DNA of 64,000 nucleotides, taken from contig OU612065.1 in the NCBI GenBank assembly GCA_914767715.1, forward strand, positions 30,070,001 through 30,134,000. Reading direction: 5' to 3'. This document shows, in pieces, positions 1-12,259 of the stretch; the stretch's first letter is position 1, and each line of letters opens with the position of its first letter. Position numbers and translations under genes: made by a program. Source of the stretch: Membranipora membranacea. Its lineage: Eukaryota; Bryozoa; Gymnolaemata; Cheilostomatida; Membraniporidae. Under the pieces are notes generated by a model. That model was not told where the DNA came from and did no database searches. It saw only the letters and a program-made list of their open reading frames with translations.

Positions 1-339
1 ATTTGAGTAGTGAACTATGTCACGAGGTGCGGGTGCCTTGGCGATAGCGACTTTCTGCCGATGAGTTGATGGAAAGCAAACCTCCCTGCACTGGTTTGAC
101 TCAGAATATAAGCATGGGAGTTAAGGGGCGAACATTGCTGCACTGAAACAATGAAGAGTTGGCAGCCACCCTGGTTGCGCAACAGCGTGAACACAAAAAT
201 GATGTCAAAACATAAAAACTGACAAAATCAACTGAGGGATCGATGAGATTGATTGAGATGCTCATCAACACACAGGGGTGGCTTCAAGCTGCAGGGGCCG
301 GCCATTAGGAGGTTGTACTAGAGAAGGCCTGGTAACAGC

Positions 340-520
340 GCTTGACTCATGGTTTCTAGCTGAAGACCTGTGTGATGTGCAGTGATACGTGCACCCCTGT
401 ATGTTGTATCTGCAACTTTTTTATTGATATAGGAAACATGGTCATGCCATGTTAATGTTAGCCTGTCATTTATGATGAAACCAGACAGCTTTGTTTCGCG
501 TTTACGTGACAACATCAACG
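340..520 (-). mobile_element. LINE reverse-transcriptase fragment (post-palm region)
   Basis: An open minus-strand stretch reads like the region just after the palm of non-LTR reverse transcriptases: a K-L-x-G-F-I-I-N-D-R-L segment followed by TWHDHVSYINKKVA. This matches the common LINE pattern of a beta strand, then W-x-x-H-(V/I), then a K-K helix. No catalytic motif or flanking domain is present within about 300 bases, so this is a short dead remnant. A chance resemblance cannot be excluded. Confidence 0.45.
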
Positions 521-540
521 CGACTCAACATTTGTAGAAT

Positions 541-1259
541 ATTGGTGCACTACAAGGCCCGAAGAAAGGACTCAACTTATGTTTTTGAGACACACATAAA
601 CCGTAGTAATGCAATAATGTGCACACCACCCCTCATCTTCGAATGATGAGAGTCTGCCCATAACAATGACAACAATTTATTCAAGAGGTTGTCTGACGGA
701 TCATGTAAGATCCTGCCATCAAACCAAAGAATAGGAGTGATATAAGTATTTACTCACCGCGTGTAAGAGTTTGTGGTATTCTTATCTCAGAAGAACCTAG
801 GGTTGTTTGTTCAAGCCTTCTCTCATACAAATATAGGTGCAAACCACCTAATCAGGGCGTTCAAATCAAAGACAGCAACAAAACGGAGCTGAACTTTTAA
901 GCAATACCTCAACTGGCTATCTGTTGACTGTGTGACGCATTCCAATTTGATGATTTAAATTTATCAATTATGCTTTATCCCTAGAGTATGAGGAAGAACT
1001 ACTGACACAACCTTATAGTGACGGATGAGTAGTAGGCTGTTTTCTAACCAATCAAATTGCTATGAGTAAATCCGGATTAAATTGCATTGTTCTCATTTCA
1101 AGGTTCAAGTAATTAATGAATTCACAGAGTAAGGATATACAGAGGGATGTTAGTGATAATGATAGTTTACATTCATTTAGGAGGTAAACATTGTCAATCT
1201 GGCTACCTGCCAGTTTGTCAAATAAACAAATTACAGTCATGCAGGCATACCTACCTGTT
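541..1259. other. Gene-free stretch
   Basis: AT-rich sequence with no convincing exon, RNA gene or repeat that I could see on either strand. Confidence 0.5.
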
Positions 1260-1266
1260 AAGGGGT

Positions 1267-3681
1267 GTTGAACCCACAAACGTCGCAAACGTCAAAAGGT
1301 CACAATCTAGCGTTCCACTAACGTCGCAATCCAAAAAACGTCGCAACGAAGGGTTTTTAAAATGTCGCAAACCCACAAACGTCGCAATTTTTTAAACGTC
1401 GCAATAGCTCGAACCCACTAACGTCGCAAATGTCGCAACTCAACACAAATACGAAGTTGTCCTCTCATTTGATGCAAATTGGTGGTGATGATATGTTGCG
1501 AGAAGTAGAAAGGAGCATACAAACTACAAAACACGGTGGGGAATTGAATATCAACATTATATATTGTGCCATGCATAATTGCTGTGTAGTTTTCAGGTTT
1601 TTTGAATCATTTTTCCACTTTCTAGGGTTGTTTATTGTTACCTCAGACTCCATTAATACTGTCATAAATGGGTGCTAATCAAGATTTAGCACAAGTAAGG
1701 CAAATATCTGCATACATGTCAAGCTTGAAATATACTGTCATGTTTGATATGGGCTTTGCTTTAACACTACTTGAAATGCCATAAATGTTAAATCATTTAT
1801 GCATGAATCCCTTTATCTCTTTATGACTTACCCTTTATCTACTGAATAAGGAATTTATACATCATTCCCAAGATGCAACTTTATGGTTTTATGGTATGAT
1901 AATAAAACCTCAACAGGATACCATAGGAATCCTTACCATACAATAGGATGCAGTATTACACCTTGCATTGCGTAACGGCAATTGTATTTTCATCACTAGA
2001 ATTATATGCAGTTTGTAAACTCAAACCCTGGGTTATGGACAAGAGACCTTGACAGTGGGTCAATGATAGTGCAGTTGAAAATTTACAGAATTGAGTATCG
2101 CTTTGTGACCCGGCGGCTTATTGTTAATTGTCATGGTTATAAAATAAATGGGTTTCCTAAAAAATTCAAGTCAAATTATAATTGGCCTCAATATACTTTG
2201 GTAATTCCATAGATATGCATTATGGGAACCGTTAACCTCTTAAATTTTATTGAATTTGTTATTGTATACTCCCTGAAAGAGAAGTCTTCAAAGTGCCACA
2301 TCCTGCAAGACCATGGCAAACAGTGGCCTTTCTTGACAAGCATTGCTGGAAGGAGAGGGGAACCCCTCCGACAAAGCTTGTCAAGACAGGGTAAGGTACC
2401 AGCGGATGAAATTTTTTGAGATAACGTGATTTTAGCTTGTTTAGCAATGAAATCAATTTAAAAAAATTTCAGCTCAACTATGCCTGGGTACCCAAAGACT
2501 ATTATCCTACCTCTAAAAATTCAACTTGCTTTTGCCTATCTAGCCAGCAAGTTAAGCAGTATCTATCTATTCTACCTATACATACAGGGGGCTGCCTATA
2601 CTATCTATTCAGTGGTATGGAGGAGGGTCAATGAATAAAATAATAAAGAGCTGAGAAAATCTGCTGTAGCCATAGCCTACTTATTATCCATATTGATAAA
2701 TAAATCTAACATGGTCAGCCAGCGCCTATATCATAGATATATATTATATATAAGACAAAACATTCTCATGGGACACAGTATTGTCTAGGAACACAGGTTT
2801 TTGTTTTCATTGATCAAACTGAAATTAACTCAATAAACATGCCCAGGGCTCTCAGATGGTTGTTCATGTACATCTGCTTGTATTCAAGATTCATTAATGT
2901 TCAACCAGGGAGAATGGACGAACTTTCTACCATACCGTTCTATTTCATAAGTGGGATGTAGAAAACATGTTATGAGTCATTCTATTTTACTTTGTGAGGA
3001 AACAACTCCCAACAAAATGAAAATTAAAAAATTACATGGTACATGGTATATAAAAAAAGTTTGACTTTATTTATCTGGGAAATCCAAAGTGTTGCATCAT
3101 GGGAAGGCTCTGCAATTTGATGGGTTAAGGCCATGTCAGCAAGAGGAAAAAATATAGCACTCAATCCAACTGTGTCAACACCTCTTGACAAGTTCAATCT
3201 TTGGCTAAATCAAACATTAAGGTACATCACAAATTGGTATGTCACTATGTCTGCTAGATAGTGATTAGCATCCCTAATATGACAGCATTAATGGATTCTG
3301 AGGTAACAACAAACGCCGGCCCTAGGAAGTGAAAAAAATGATTCAAATAACCTGAAAAATACTCAACAATTACCCAAAGCACAATATATAATGTTGATAT
3401 TCGATTCCCCACCGTGTTTTGAAGTTTGTATGCTCCTTTCTACTTCTCGCAACATATCATCATCACCAATTTGCATCAAATGAGAAGACAACTTCGTATT
3501 TTTATTGAGTTGCGACATTTGCGACGTTAGCGGGTTCGGGCTATTGCGACGTTTAAAAAATTGCGACGTTTGTGGGTTTGCGACGTTTTAAAAACCCTTC
3601 GTTGCGACGTTTTTTGGATTGCGACGTTAGTGGAACGCTAGATTGCAACGTTTTGGCGTTTGCGACATTTGTGGGTTCAAC
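1267..3681. mobile_element. Foldback / long-TIR DNA transposon with GTCGCAA-repeat arms
   Basis: Two inverted arms of about 425 bases (1267-1690 and 3257-3681) match closely when one is reverse complemented. Each arm starts with GTTGAACCCACAAACGTCGC or a near match and holds about eight irregularly spaced copies of GTCGCAA. It then runs through a shared unique part that includes a TTGATGCAAATTGG-like segment. The element is flanked by AAGGGG on both sides (1260-1265 and 3682-3687), which fits a target-site duplication. The 1.56-kb interior has no transposase-like reading frame, so it is non-autonomous. Long arms with subterminal repeats suggest a MULE or foldback type, but the superfamily is not determined. 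Confidence 0.8.
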
Positions 3682-3689
3682 AAGGGGCA

Positions 3690-5150
3690 TTAATTCATGC
3701 TGTATCTGAATCTATATGATGTATCTCATTTCGAAAAAAGCTCTTGTAACTCATAGCATAGTATATTGCCTCAAAATCTGTGATAATATGGTGTACAAGT
3801 ATGAAGATGTAAAATTTGACAATCAGACTTTAGGTTAAATACAAATTGATGTTGGTGGGTATGTCTGAGATTTTAGTATCCAGCTGTGATCAATCTTCCC
3901 AGAGTGAATAAAAAACCAGTATCACTGAAATGCCCCCCCCCACGGTTGTGCCTGTAAAGTTGTGTTCAGATACTTAAAATCTTCAAGGGCCTGATGTTCT
4001 GCCGCTGATTTTGCCTGATCGATAATGGTGTTTGAATTGACTAGATTAGTTTTGGATTGGTACAAGACCTCAAAATTCTGATGCATTTTGAGAAGTAAAC
4101 TCTTACCAACAATACCAGTCATCAATATGTTCTCAACCTCAAATAGTTAAACATTACTCTCTTGTAAGCCATGGAAGCACTGATATTTTCGTCAGCATTA
4201 TGTTATTATTTAGCGCATGAAGCTCGTTGCTCTAATTGATTTTACATTTGTTAGAATTATGACACGCCTAGGCAACTTGTGATGTGTATATGCATGCATT
4301 ATATATATATATTCTTTTCATTGTCAATCTACAATTGTTTGTTTGAATGTTTTGCAGGCAGCGACAGAAAAGTTAACTAAAATTTAATGAACAGCGGCCA
4401 GACCCTCAATCACCCCTACGCCTGTGTCCAAGGGCAGATGGTGAATGAGGTACTCTCTGTTGTGTTGTTGACAGGAATTTACTGTCGCTGAGTTTAAAAA
4501 GAGCATATCAATTAAGTGATTGGCTGATTGGTTGGTAATTGATACTGGAATTATCCCCCTTTCAATATGGGCAGATAACTTGAAAGAAGTCCCAAGGAAA
4601 TTGGTGGCTGTTGTTGTGTGTGAGAGCAAAACAATGAATGAGTATGCCATAAGAAAAAGCTGATATCATACTAACTCTCTTTCTTATAATTATTTCTCAA
4701 TTGATTGGTTAGTGTCATTATCGTATGGAAAAAGTTTTTGCACACATAAAGTTGTCGCATAAAGAAAAAACACCACATTATGAACAGAGATATAGCAATA
4801 TAATCCAATAAGATAATTATGAGCTGATTATAGAGCTAATTATGACCTATTATGATTAATGAGGATCCATTTATACGTTGACAATGAATGCAAGGGGAAT
4901 GACAATTCAACAACATTTTAGGAAATATGAGATATGTGTTGGCTAGAATTATATATGTGAATGGACAGTAATATGATTTGTAGGGAAATACACCTACAAT
5001 TTAATTGATTGCTCTTCACTGAGATGTAAACAATTCGGAAATCCTATGGCTAGTGATGGGAAATGTTCACCCTGACAAATTTGTCTCCGTGACATGTCTC
5101 CGTGACATAGTTTATTGTTTAGAACAGTCAAATCAAGGGCTGATAATCTT
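3690..5150. other. Mostly anonymous DNA
   Basis: There is a run of C at about 3932-3940. A minus-strand open stretch at about 3922-4150 has balanced protein-like composition but no recognisable domain, start context or splice pattern. Nothing else is supported. Confidence 0.35.
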
Positions 5151-5152
5151 AA

Positions 5153-5232
5153 AATGCATGAGTATTTAGAATGCATGAGTATTTAGAATGCATGAGTATT
5201 TAGAATGCATGAGTATTTAGAATGCATGAGTT
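5153..5232. repeat. 17-base minisatellite, about 4.6 copies
   Basis: The unit AATGCATGAGTATTTAG is repeated head to tail without visible divergence. The perfect copies imply recent expansion or continuing homogenisation. Confidence 0.93.
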
Positions 5233-5239
5233 TATTTCG

Positions 5240-8150
5240 GTAATTTTAATGTCAGGGATACATAACAATTAGGGTATTCTCTGTGAATTAAAAAAAAAAG
5301 GAACATCAGTTATTTAAGTAGAATTCTAAAAGTGTGTGTAAGGCATGTTTCTAGTGAAAAATCAATTTCATCTTGTGTGGAAATTTCCTATGGCTATTGT
5401 AGACCGACCAAGCAAAGCCCAACAGTGAGACCGAGAAACTCCGAGAAATATAAAACCATATTCAAGGTTTCTTAGTAAAAAATATATAAAAACTCATAAT
5501 TTGGCAGTTACGTTTTCCTTGTCAAAGAGGAGATAATATGCCATAGATATCATTACTTATTTTATACGGGTACACAATTCAGCCTAGCCGTGCCAAACAC
5601 ACCAGTGGTCCACTGTGCATTTGCTCACCCCACACATAGTAAAACGATCCTTGTCTGTCTCTTCTATCTAAAGAGAAGGTTGCAGTTTGAGTACAACGGG
5701 TCCCTGCAGCTGTGCTTCAGGAGATAAATCTCTACAAAAATTGAAGACTTGACTTAGCATATAGAAATACTCTTCAACTAAGAATCAGTCGTTGGTCGAA
5801 TAGTGACTTGAGTATGATTCCTTTTGTCTATTAGGGTAAGACGGGATATCCTTCTAAGTCAAACCTCTCTACCAGAAACAGTATTAACTCAGGTATATAA
5901 GTATAGCTTAGATCTCACAAATTTCGGTGTTGTTTTTGACTAGTGAACACAAACACCATTATAATTTCATATCTTCACCGTTTCATAACTTTCTGTCTGT
6001 AATCACTTGTATATTTTCAATATGTGATAGCTATGAAAACTCTCCGAGCTGCTACTCCATTTTGTTTTCATTTCGCTTTTACAGAAGGTAAGTTACCGGA
6101 CCTCAACGAGTATAGGGAAGGTATAATAGGCAAAGCATTTCATTTTTGATGAGTATAATTGGTTTGAAGAAACTTCACAACCTCCAGGTTCAGTTCCAGA
6201 GCCAAGGAAACATTGATATTTAACTAGTCATTACAGTCTTAAAAATCTGACAATTATGTGACTATCATTATGTTCTTACTGAGAAAAACAAGGTTTTGAA
6301 TTCAGCATATTTATACTGTATTCCATGATTGAATCACGTTTGTCACACAGGGAAGTATTTTAGAAAATTGGGATGAACTCAGTCGAATGATGATGCAATC
6401 AGACCTAGCTGACTGGCCAAACAAAAAAATGTATTGTTGATCAAAATCAACTGCTTTTTGTAAACATATATCAAGTCAGAACAAACATTTGCTAAACAAA
6501 CAGCTCCTAATATCAGAAAATTCCATAATGTCATTGGGAATCAGATATCAATTCAAATTAAGCAAGCATGGGGGCTCGCTTTTATTGATTTTGATCAATA
6601 AACAAATATCCGTTTGTGTTTTTTCGCTTACTCTAGTCTAGACATTAAAGATTAGAAAACACAACACAATAGATTGTTGTAAAAGACAAACTTCTTCCAT
6701 GTCATTGTGAACATTCATTGATATCTGACTCTATGAGGTTCCAGGCAGCTCCACCTACAAAGCATTACTAATCACCAGGCTGCAGGGGGTCCTGTTAGCT
6801 GCTAAATAATTGACTATATTTCTAAATTACCAAAACTGAATAAAATGAACCAACATCTAAAAATAAAATGTGGTATGAGGAAGTTGGTCAATCCATCAAA
6901 CAATTTTTGCTTCTATTTCGAAGTGCCAATTTAGTACGGTGAATCATAAACCAATCTGAATAACAGAATAAGAATTGATGGAACACAAATTGTCATACAA
7001 AACGATTCTGGTCACTATGCATGTTGTAGGTAATGTCCTTTGCGAGGTGCCGGCTAGTTCCAGGCTGTCAACATCATGAATCTAAGTATTGCACATAAGT
7101 AATCTTTTGCCTGACAAAGTATATCAATCACATGAATCAGCTGACACAAAATCTGATTTTTTCTTATTAGGACATCAGTAAATCTTTCATATTTATTTAT
7201 AGCCTAGAGCTTTTTATGATTAATTTTCGCAGTTTCGGGTTTCTTGTTATTTATAGGTTCTCACAGCATTTAGTACTGCGCAATGGGAAAGTTTAAAGAC
7301 AGTCAAGGTAAGTTATTTGCATCAAAAGTTGGAAAATTTCAGTTACCACAACGCGAATTTATAGCCCAGTGGCAAAGAAAATAACACTTTATTAGTTTAG
7401 CCCTGAAAATATTATCTTTTATTCTCCCTAATGATATAACAACAATACGAATGGTGTGAGATTGAATATATTTTATATGTTAGAATCATAAAGATTTACA
7501 GTTCAGAGTTGATTGGTAATGAAAACATAAGTTGTGTTATAAAAGAATTAGGGAACATAGTACCCTGACAGTTTTGGTGAACAAATCACCACGGTGCTAA
7601 GATTCAGATATAGTTTAGTGGTATTTTACCACTCCAGAAGTGGACACACTTTTTTGAGGGTCGCCGAACATTACCAACGTTTCCAGGCTGCCAACCTTGA
7701 CCAGCGCAGAGAAAATTTGGATCCTCAGACCCGAGCAGAGCATACCAGTATGAAACTTGAGGGAACTGTGGATCAATATCAAATGCTTTGTGTGAACACT
7801 CATTTGGTCAGAGCAAATATTTGATACACATAATACATCATAAAATTCCATATACTCATGAAGTAACCAAAATTTTTTCAGAGGCAGTAGGCGTGTGGCT
7901 TTGCTTTTGCTATCAGTCAATATTTTCATTGTTGTCTGCTCTAGGCATGATTCAAAAATACCCGCAACAAAAGAGTCTAGTGTTACAAACACAAAGCATT
8001 ACTTATCACCAGTCACTTGTTAGATCCGACCCGTCCGATTGGATTTTTCTACTAGGAAGTTATAAGGTCACATTTTTTTATAAATTGCATGTAAAGAGTG
8101 AATCCTGTGAGCTAAACCCTCAGACTGCAAATATTACTTAAAGATCGAGA
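5240..8150. other. Gene-poor stretch
   Basis: No gene is recognised. Two short ATG-to-donor segments at about 6033-6087 and 7283-7307 look like possible first exons, but no following exons could be tied to them. Confidence 0.35.
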
Positions 8151-8161
8151 AAAGGCGTCAT

Positions 8162-8407
8162 TCATTCTCACTAAAAAGTGTCCCTACAGTTTATGTGCCT
8201 TTGAATTGCTCACATTCACAAGTATTATTGGATATAATACTTGTGAATGGAGTGCATTAGTAATTGTGGTCAAAATCAACATTTGGTTGATTAAACTCAA
8301 ACAAGTTTGACATTGTAGCCCCATGCCATTTATTCTCACACAAAATGTGTCCCTACAATTTATGGGTCTTTGAATTGCTCACATTCACAAGCATTATTGG
8401 ATATAAC
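8162..8407. repeat. Dispersed direct repeat of about 75 bases, first copy with a perfect hairpin
   Basis: Two copies (about 8162-8240 and 8330-8407) share CATTCTCAC, then AGTGTCCCTACA or TGTGTCCCTACA, and TTTGAATTGCTCACATTCAC. In the first copy CATTCACAAGTATTAT is followed five bases later by its exact reverse complement, giving a 16-bp stem. In the second copy the right arm of the stem is missing. Confidence 0.75.
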
Positions 8408-8409
8408 TG

Positions 8410-9200
8410 AGATGCCTGTGTAAGCTTCTATATAAAAACAGAAACTCCAGATGTAATTTGTTATAAGCATAACATATGGCTTCAGATTTTTTTCCAAACG
8501 GTAGATCTCTGTGGATCATCTCACATTCATCTTTACCACACGCTCAATGTGCTCTATGCAGAGTGAATAGCCAATAGATTAGTTGTTTTTTTTTTTGGAA
8601 TAAAGAGACTGTATCAACCGGCACTCAATCCTCTTACTAAGCTAAAATTTTCTTAAAACATAGTTATTCATGTAGCGTTTTGGAACCACAAATCAATTTA
8701 ATTGCAGCATTCGATAGCGATCAACCAATCAAGCGAAGTTAATCAATTATTCAGCAACAGGCAGCACAGGTTAATAAAAGTTACCAAATAATGATTTTTA
8801 TAAAATCAATTCACTTCTTTATAGACAATCCAAAACACTGATGTATGTAAAAAACAGCATAGTTATGATTTTGCCCTGCATTGAGTGGCTGAAATGAGAT
8901 CATCAGTTATTGGACATCCAAGCCAAAGCTTGATGGGAGATATTGAAATTATGACCCTCCATATTTATCTTTGTATTTTTCATTTTATAACCAGTCTATT
9001 TCTCTATCATTCAGTTTCATGTATTATGCAGCTAGTTCGGTGGTCAATCATCTTAGTATTTTGATTAATAAAATCATTTGATAGATCTAGAGTGAAAAAA
9101 TGAATGCCAGAATTTTGTTCATTGTTTTTTGAAAACATATGATTAACCAACTTACGCAAGGATTTGAGACAGCAAAGAGCTTATGGTGGCCTATAAAATT
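8410..9200. other. Gene-free stretch
   Basis: AT-rich with homopolymer tracts. No feature is supported. Confidence 0.45.
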
Positions 9201-9480
9201 TGTTTGCATTTTTAATACTTTATTTTTAATTTTTATAAAGGACAAACCAAATATCACAAAAAGAAAACATGTAGCAAAAAGAAAAAAAAAAATATTACCG
9301 TTTTGTTACCTGGGCACACATTTATATAGAGCCATCTTCTCAATAATTCAAAGTGACCAATATTACTATAGGCAGCCACAAATTCATCCAAATGCATTGC
9401 AAAAGGGGGTTAAAATTCATGACAATCGAATAATATTGGCCTATACATATAACTTTTACATAATTTCTCCAAATTACGAA

Positions 9481-9486
9481 TTTAAT
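9481..9486 (-). terminator. Possible polyadenylation signal ATTAAA
   Basis: ATTAAA on the minus strand lies about 26 bases after the stop of the 304-residue gene. A canonical AATAAA is found further on at 9219-9224. Either could serve. Confidence 0.35.
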
Positions 9487-9511
9487 TATATTATTACAAT
9501 TGATTTTTGGT

Positions 9512-10426
9512 TTAAATCCATTTGTTTGACCTCTTTTTTTCAGCAACAGCGGAGTAGTCAGTGCATAGCTTGATAAGCTCTGATGTGCTGTCCTTGAATG
9601 AGTCGAAATGTTGTGAAGGAGCACCGGCCCAATCTTCAGCGAATCCTTCTGTCTTCTCGATTGTGTCGTTCATGGTTTTTAAATCTTTAATCTCTTTTTT
9701 GATCAACTCTTTGGCAGCTTGAATCGAATCTTCTGTTTTTTCCAGATCCTTCTTTAGTTTATCAAATGCAGCTTGAGTTTCTTTGAATGCCCGTTTTAGG
9801 TTTGGAACCAATTTACCTTCAACAATCCCTGCAGCTATTGCGTATGAGACAGCCAGGCCAATCAGACCGAAAATTACACCACTGTATGCCCCAGCATAGG
9901 CCTTGGTGCGCACATCAGCAACTGCCTTCTTAAAGAAAGCACTTTCCTCATTGGAATCAGCTTCTAACTGCGGTTGCAATTCTTCAATTATTGCAGCCAT
10001 TGTCTTGAAACTTTCATTACTTGCATTCATCTCACCTATGGCTTTTGAGATAGCCTCTTCTCCGCTATTTAGAAGCTTCACAAATATCTCAACCTGAGCC
10101 TTTGCAACATCCTTGTCTGTGATATTGGCAAACAAACCGAGAAGGACTGGGATAGTGTTGGTAGCACTTATGCACCAACCGTCCACTGTGTTGACAGAAG
10201 TCACATACTGGTCCCGACTGTCCAAAAGTGATTGGGCAATCTTGCGTACTAGAGCTTCAGCTTCAGTGGAATACTGGTCTTGATTTTTGTTCAACTCCTG
10301 CACAGTTTCTTTCAACTCCTTCCAGGGGATGGTCTCGGCAACCAAAGTGGTGTTTAAGCCAATAACTTTGTTCATCGCACAGAGTCCATTGTTGGCAACT
10401 TGAATTGCAGCTCCTGTTTTAGCCAT
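9512..10426 (-). CDS. Single-exon alpha-helical protein with one hydrophobic hairpin; HBL/ClyA-type pore-former-like
   Basis: An uninterrupted frame of 304 codons starts at an ATG 90-95 bases below a TATATAA box and ends in TAA. There is no signal peptide. Residues about 1-165 are predicted mostly helical. Residues about 172-206 form a Gly/Ala-rich hydrophobic segment long enough for a hairpin. Residues about 207-260 are a charged, Lys/Glu-rich coiled-coil-like helix, and the last 40 residues are polar. Long helices around one central hydrophobic patch are the layout of the alpha-helical pore-forming family (Bacillus haemolysin BL components, ClyA). That assignment rests on layout and composition, not on a diagnostic motif. 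Unlike the other genes here it has no intron, which fits either late acquisition by transfer or retroposition, but no poly-A tract or direct repeats are visible. Alternatives are another coiled-coil membrane-active protein or an intracellular scaffold. Confidence 0.6.
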   Translation of the reverse strand: MAKTGAAIQVANNGLCAMNKVIGLNTTLVAETIPWKELKETVQELNKNQDQYSTEAEALVRKIAQSLLDSRDQYVTSVNTVDGWCISATNTIPVLLGLFANITDKDVAKAQVEIFVKLLNSGEEAISKAIGEMNASNESFKTMAAIIEELQPQLEADSNEESAFFKKAVADVRTKAYAGAYSGVIFGLIGLAVSYAIAAGIVEGKLVPNLKRAFKETQAAFDKLKKDLEKTEDSIQAAKELIKKEIKDLKTMNDTIEKTEGFAEDWAGAPSQHFDSFKDSTSELIKLCTDYSAVAEKKRSNKWI

Positions 10427-10514
10427 TGTTCAGTCTGAGAAGTTGAGATTTTTTTGTGTATTAGTGCGGTAGGTTTCTTTCTGCTGAATGGCCGAGCTGA
10501 CAAGCCACTGTAAT

Positions 10515-10521
10515 TTATATA
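10515..10521 (-). promoter_or_regulatory. TATA box of the single-exon helical-protein gene
   Basis: TATATAA reads toward the ATG at 10426. A start about 30 bases downstream would give a leader of about 60 bases, with no intron needed in it. Confidence 0.55.
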
Positions 10522-10529
10522 GCACTACC

Positions 10530-11500
10530 ATCAGCTTTGATATCATACTATTGGTATTGAGGCTCGCCTAGTACATCACTTGCTGTCAATTACAAATATA
10601 CAATAGTGCTAATATTAGGCTCCGCCTATGTGGCCTTGTCCAATACCAACTATATATTGGAGTTTTCTTTACTATTCACTAATATGGATTAACTTTTTAT
10701 CTTTTAGTAAATATTTAGATAGTTTTGTTTTTGGTATTAGCTTTGAGTCAACAGACTAGGCCGCAGGCACTTTGAAATCTGACTGATTTGGCATGTGCAG
10801 ATATACAGTTATCTCAATTGAATAGAATAATCAATAATGAAATTGAACACCATTCAAATTTAGTTTGATTCAACACAAAAACACCTCAATGCCTCCACAT
10901 ATGGTATCCAGGCCTATGTAAATATCAAAAATAACATAGCATTATCATAATGACCTGAGCAATAAAGAAACCAAAGATTGCCTTGTTCTTCCTATGTGCC
11001 TTGACATCCTACTTTTTTACAAAAGCTGCTTCAGTTTTGTGAAAGAAAAGCTGTCAATTTCTAACTGATCCACATTTTCTCAATATTGGATAGTTTTTTC
11101 ATGAGAAATATGTAATTTGCCATAATCTAGCCATTACAAGTGAACTGAAAAGAGAAAGATTTCTTTTATGGCAAGATTATAGTATGCGCTGGAGGCCGTG
11201 ATTATGGTGCGATGATATATTGTGTTCATGTTTTGGTTCATTCTAGCAGCAGGTTCATGCAGCTATTACTCTGTAGTAACCTGCCTACGTCTAGAGTACC
11301 ACTAAGCGGAAGTTGTCAATCAATGCTAAAAGAAAAGATAACTTCATCTCAAGTTCTATGTGTTATTTATATTAAACAGTCTGCAGTGTCTGAATATTAC
11401 TTTTTACTACTTTACCTTGAGACCTTGTCTTTGAATAACACTATAAACTTGACTCTGATACTTGTGTTTGTTTTAATTTTTTTTGTTTCATTTTGTAATT
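10530..11500. other. Gene-free stretch
   Basis: No coding exon, RNA gene or repeat was recognised here. Confidence 0.45.
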
Positions 11501-11544
11501 AATAAAATATTTGCATATGTAAAGAACATGCAGTGGTGCAGTCA

Positions 11545-11743
11545 GGTAGTCTGTGACCAAGCAGCCACAGACCACCCCAAAGTACGAAGCCCAGCACAAT
11601 CCCCTTATAGTCAGCCAACCGTTCCCTCAGGACCAAGTGGCTACACCTCCCACTCCCCAGAATGTACCTGTCACACAGGGCTACACAGGCTACACCTGTT
11701 GTCAACTGGGGCTGTTTCCCTCTGCAGTTGTTGACCCTCAAAG
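11545..11743 (+). pseudogene. Isolated exon-like Pro/Gln/Thr-rich segment
   Basis: A plus-strand open stretch is rich in Gln, Pro and Thr (PQTTPKYEAQHNPL near its start, TPPTPQNVPVTQGYTGY further on). It lies between possible acceptors in the CAG-rich sequence near 11530-11545 and a good donor, AAAG/GTAAAT, at 11743. Its composition is clearly more GC-rich and protein-like than the surroundings. No partner exon was found within a few kilobases, so it is either a stray exon of a broken gene or part of an unrecognised element. Confidence 0.3.
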
Positions 11744-11797
11744 GTAAATATTTAAATTTTGACCTTGTATTATTATGGTGGGGCGAATTTGAAGATA

Positions 11798-12250
11798 ACA
11801 TCTCTACTGAATTAATAGAATTTAAAATAACAATGAAAAATTATTTTTAGTGTATTTAAGTATGAGGAAACATATCCTTGAGGACGGGTTTTCATTATTA
11901 AAGGCAAAGCATATATTTTTTGTAAAATTAAAATTAGATTGAGATGGCATGAGTGTCCGAAAACTCCAGATGATAAATCAAATGTGGATAGAAAAATTTA
12001 TAGTATAAATCAATCATTTTTTCATCTCTACTGAATCAATAGAATTTATGAATAACAAGGAAAAACAATAACGAAACAGCAATTGGTTAGGCATAATTTT
12101 AATATATTAAAGAATCAGGCAAAGCGGATTTATCTATAATTAAAATTTGATTGAGATGACACGCAGCTGATGACTGTCCCCAAAACTCGGAACCATATAT
12201 CAAATGTGGATAAAAAAATGTATAGTATGAATCAACCAATTTTTAAGTAT
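11798..12250. repeat. Diverged tandem duplication, unit about 225 bases
   Basis: Both halves contain ATCTCTACTGAAT, then AATAGAATTTA, later AAAATT(A/T)GATTGAGATG, AAAACTC, AAATCAAATGTGGATA or a near match, and a TATAGTATRAATCAA end. The copies differ by small indels, so the duplication is old. Confidence 0.7.
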
Positions 12251-12259
12251 CAGCGTAGG

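Noticed and set aside
1267..1460. CRISPR-like array of GTCGCAA repeats
   Set aside because: Repeats are too short, spacing is irregular, the genome is animal, and an inverted copy lies at the other end of the element.
3922..4150. Minus-strand open stretch with protein-like composition
   Set aside because: No domain, splice signals or homolog recognised. Could be chance.
4384..4650. Minus-strand frame of 88 codons
   Set aside because: No recognisable motif and starts without promoter or splice context.
6033..6087. ATG followed by a hydrophobic stretch and an AAG/GTAAGT donor, about 130 bases below a TATATAA
   Set aside because: It looks like a signal-peptide first exon, but no matching second exon was found downstream, so it is not listed as a gene.
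7283..7307. ATGGGAAAG start with a good GTAAGT donor
   Set aside because: Only eight codons and no partner exon. ATGGGAAAG alone is too short to be evidence.
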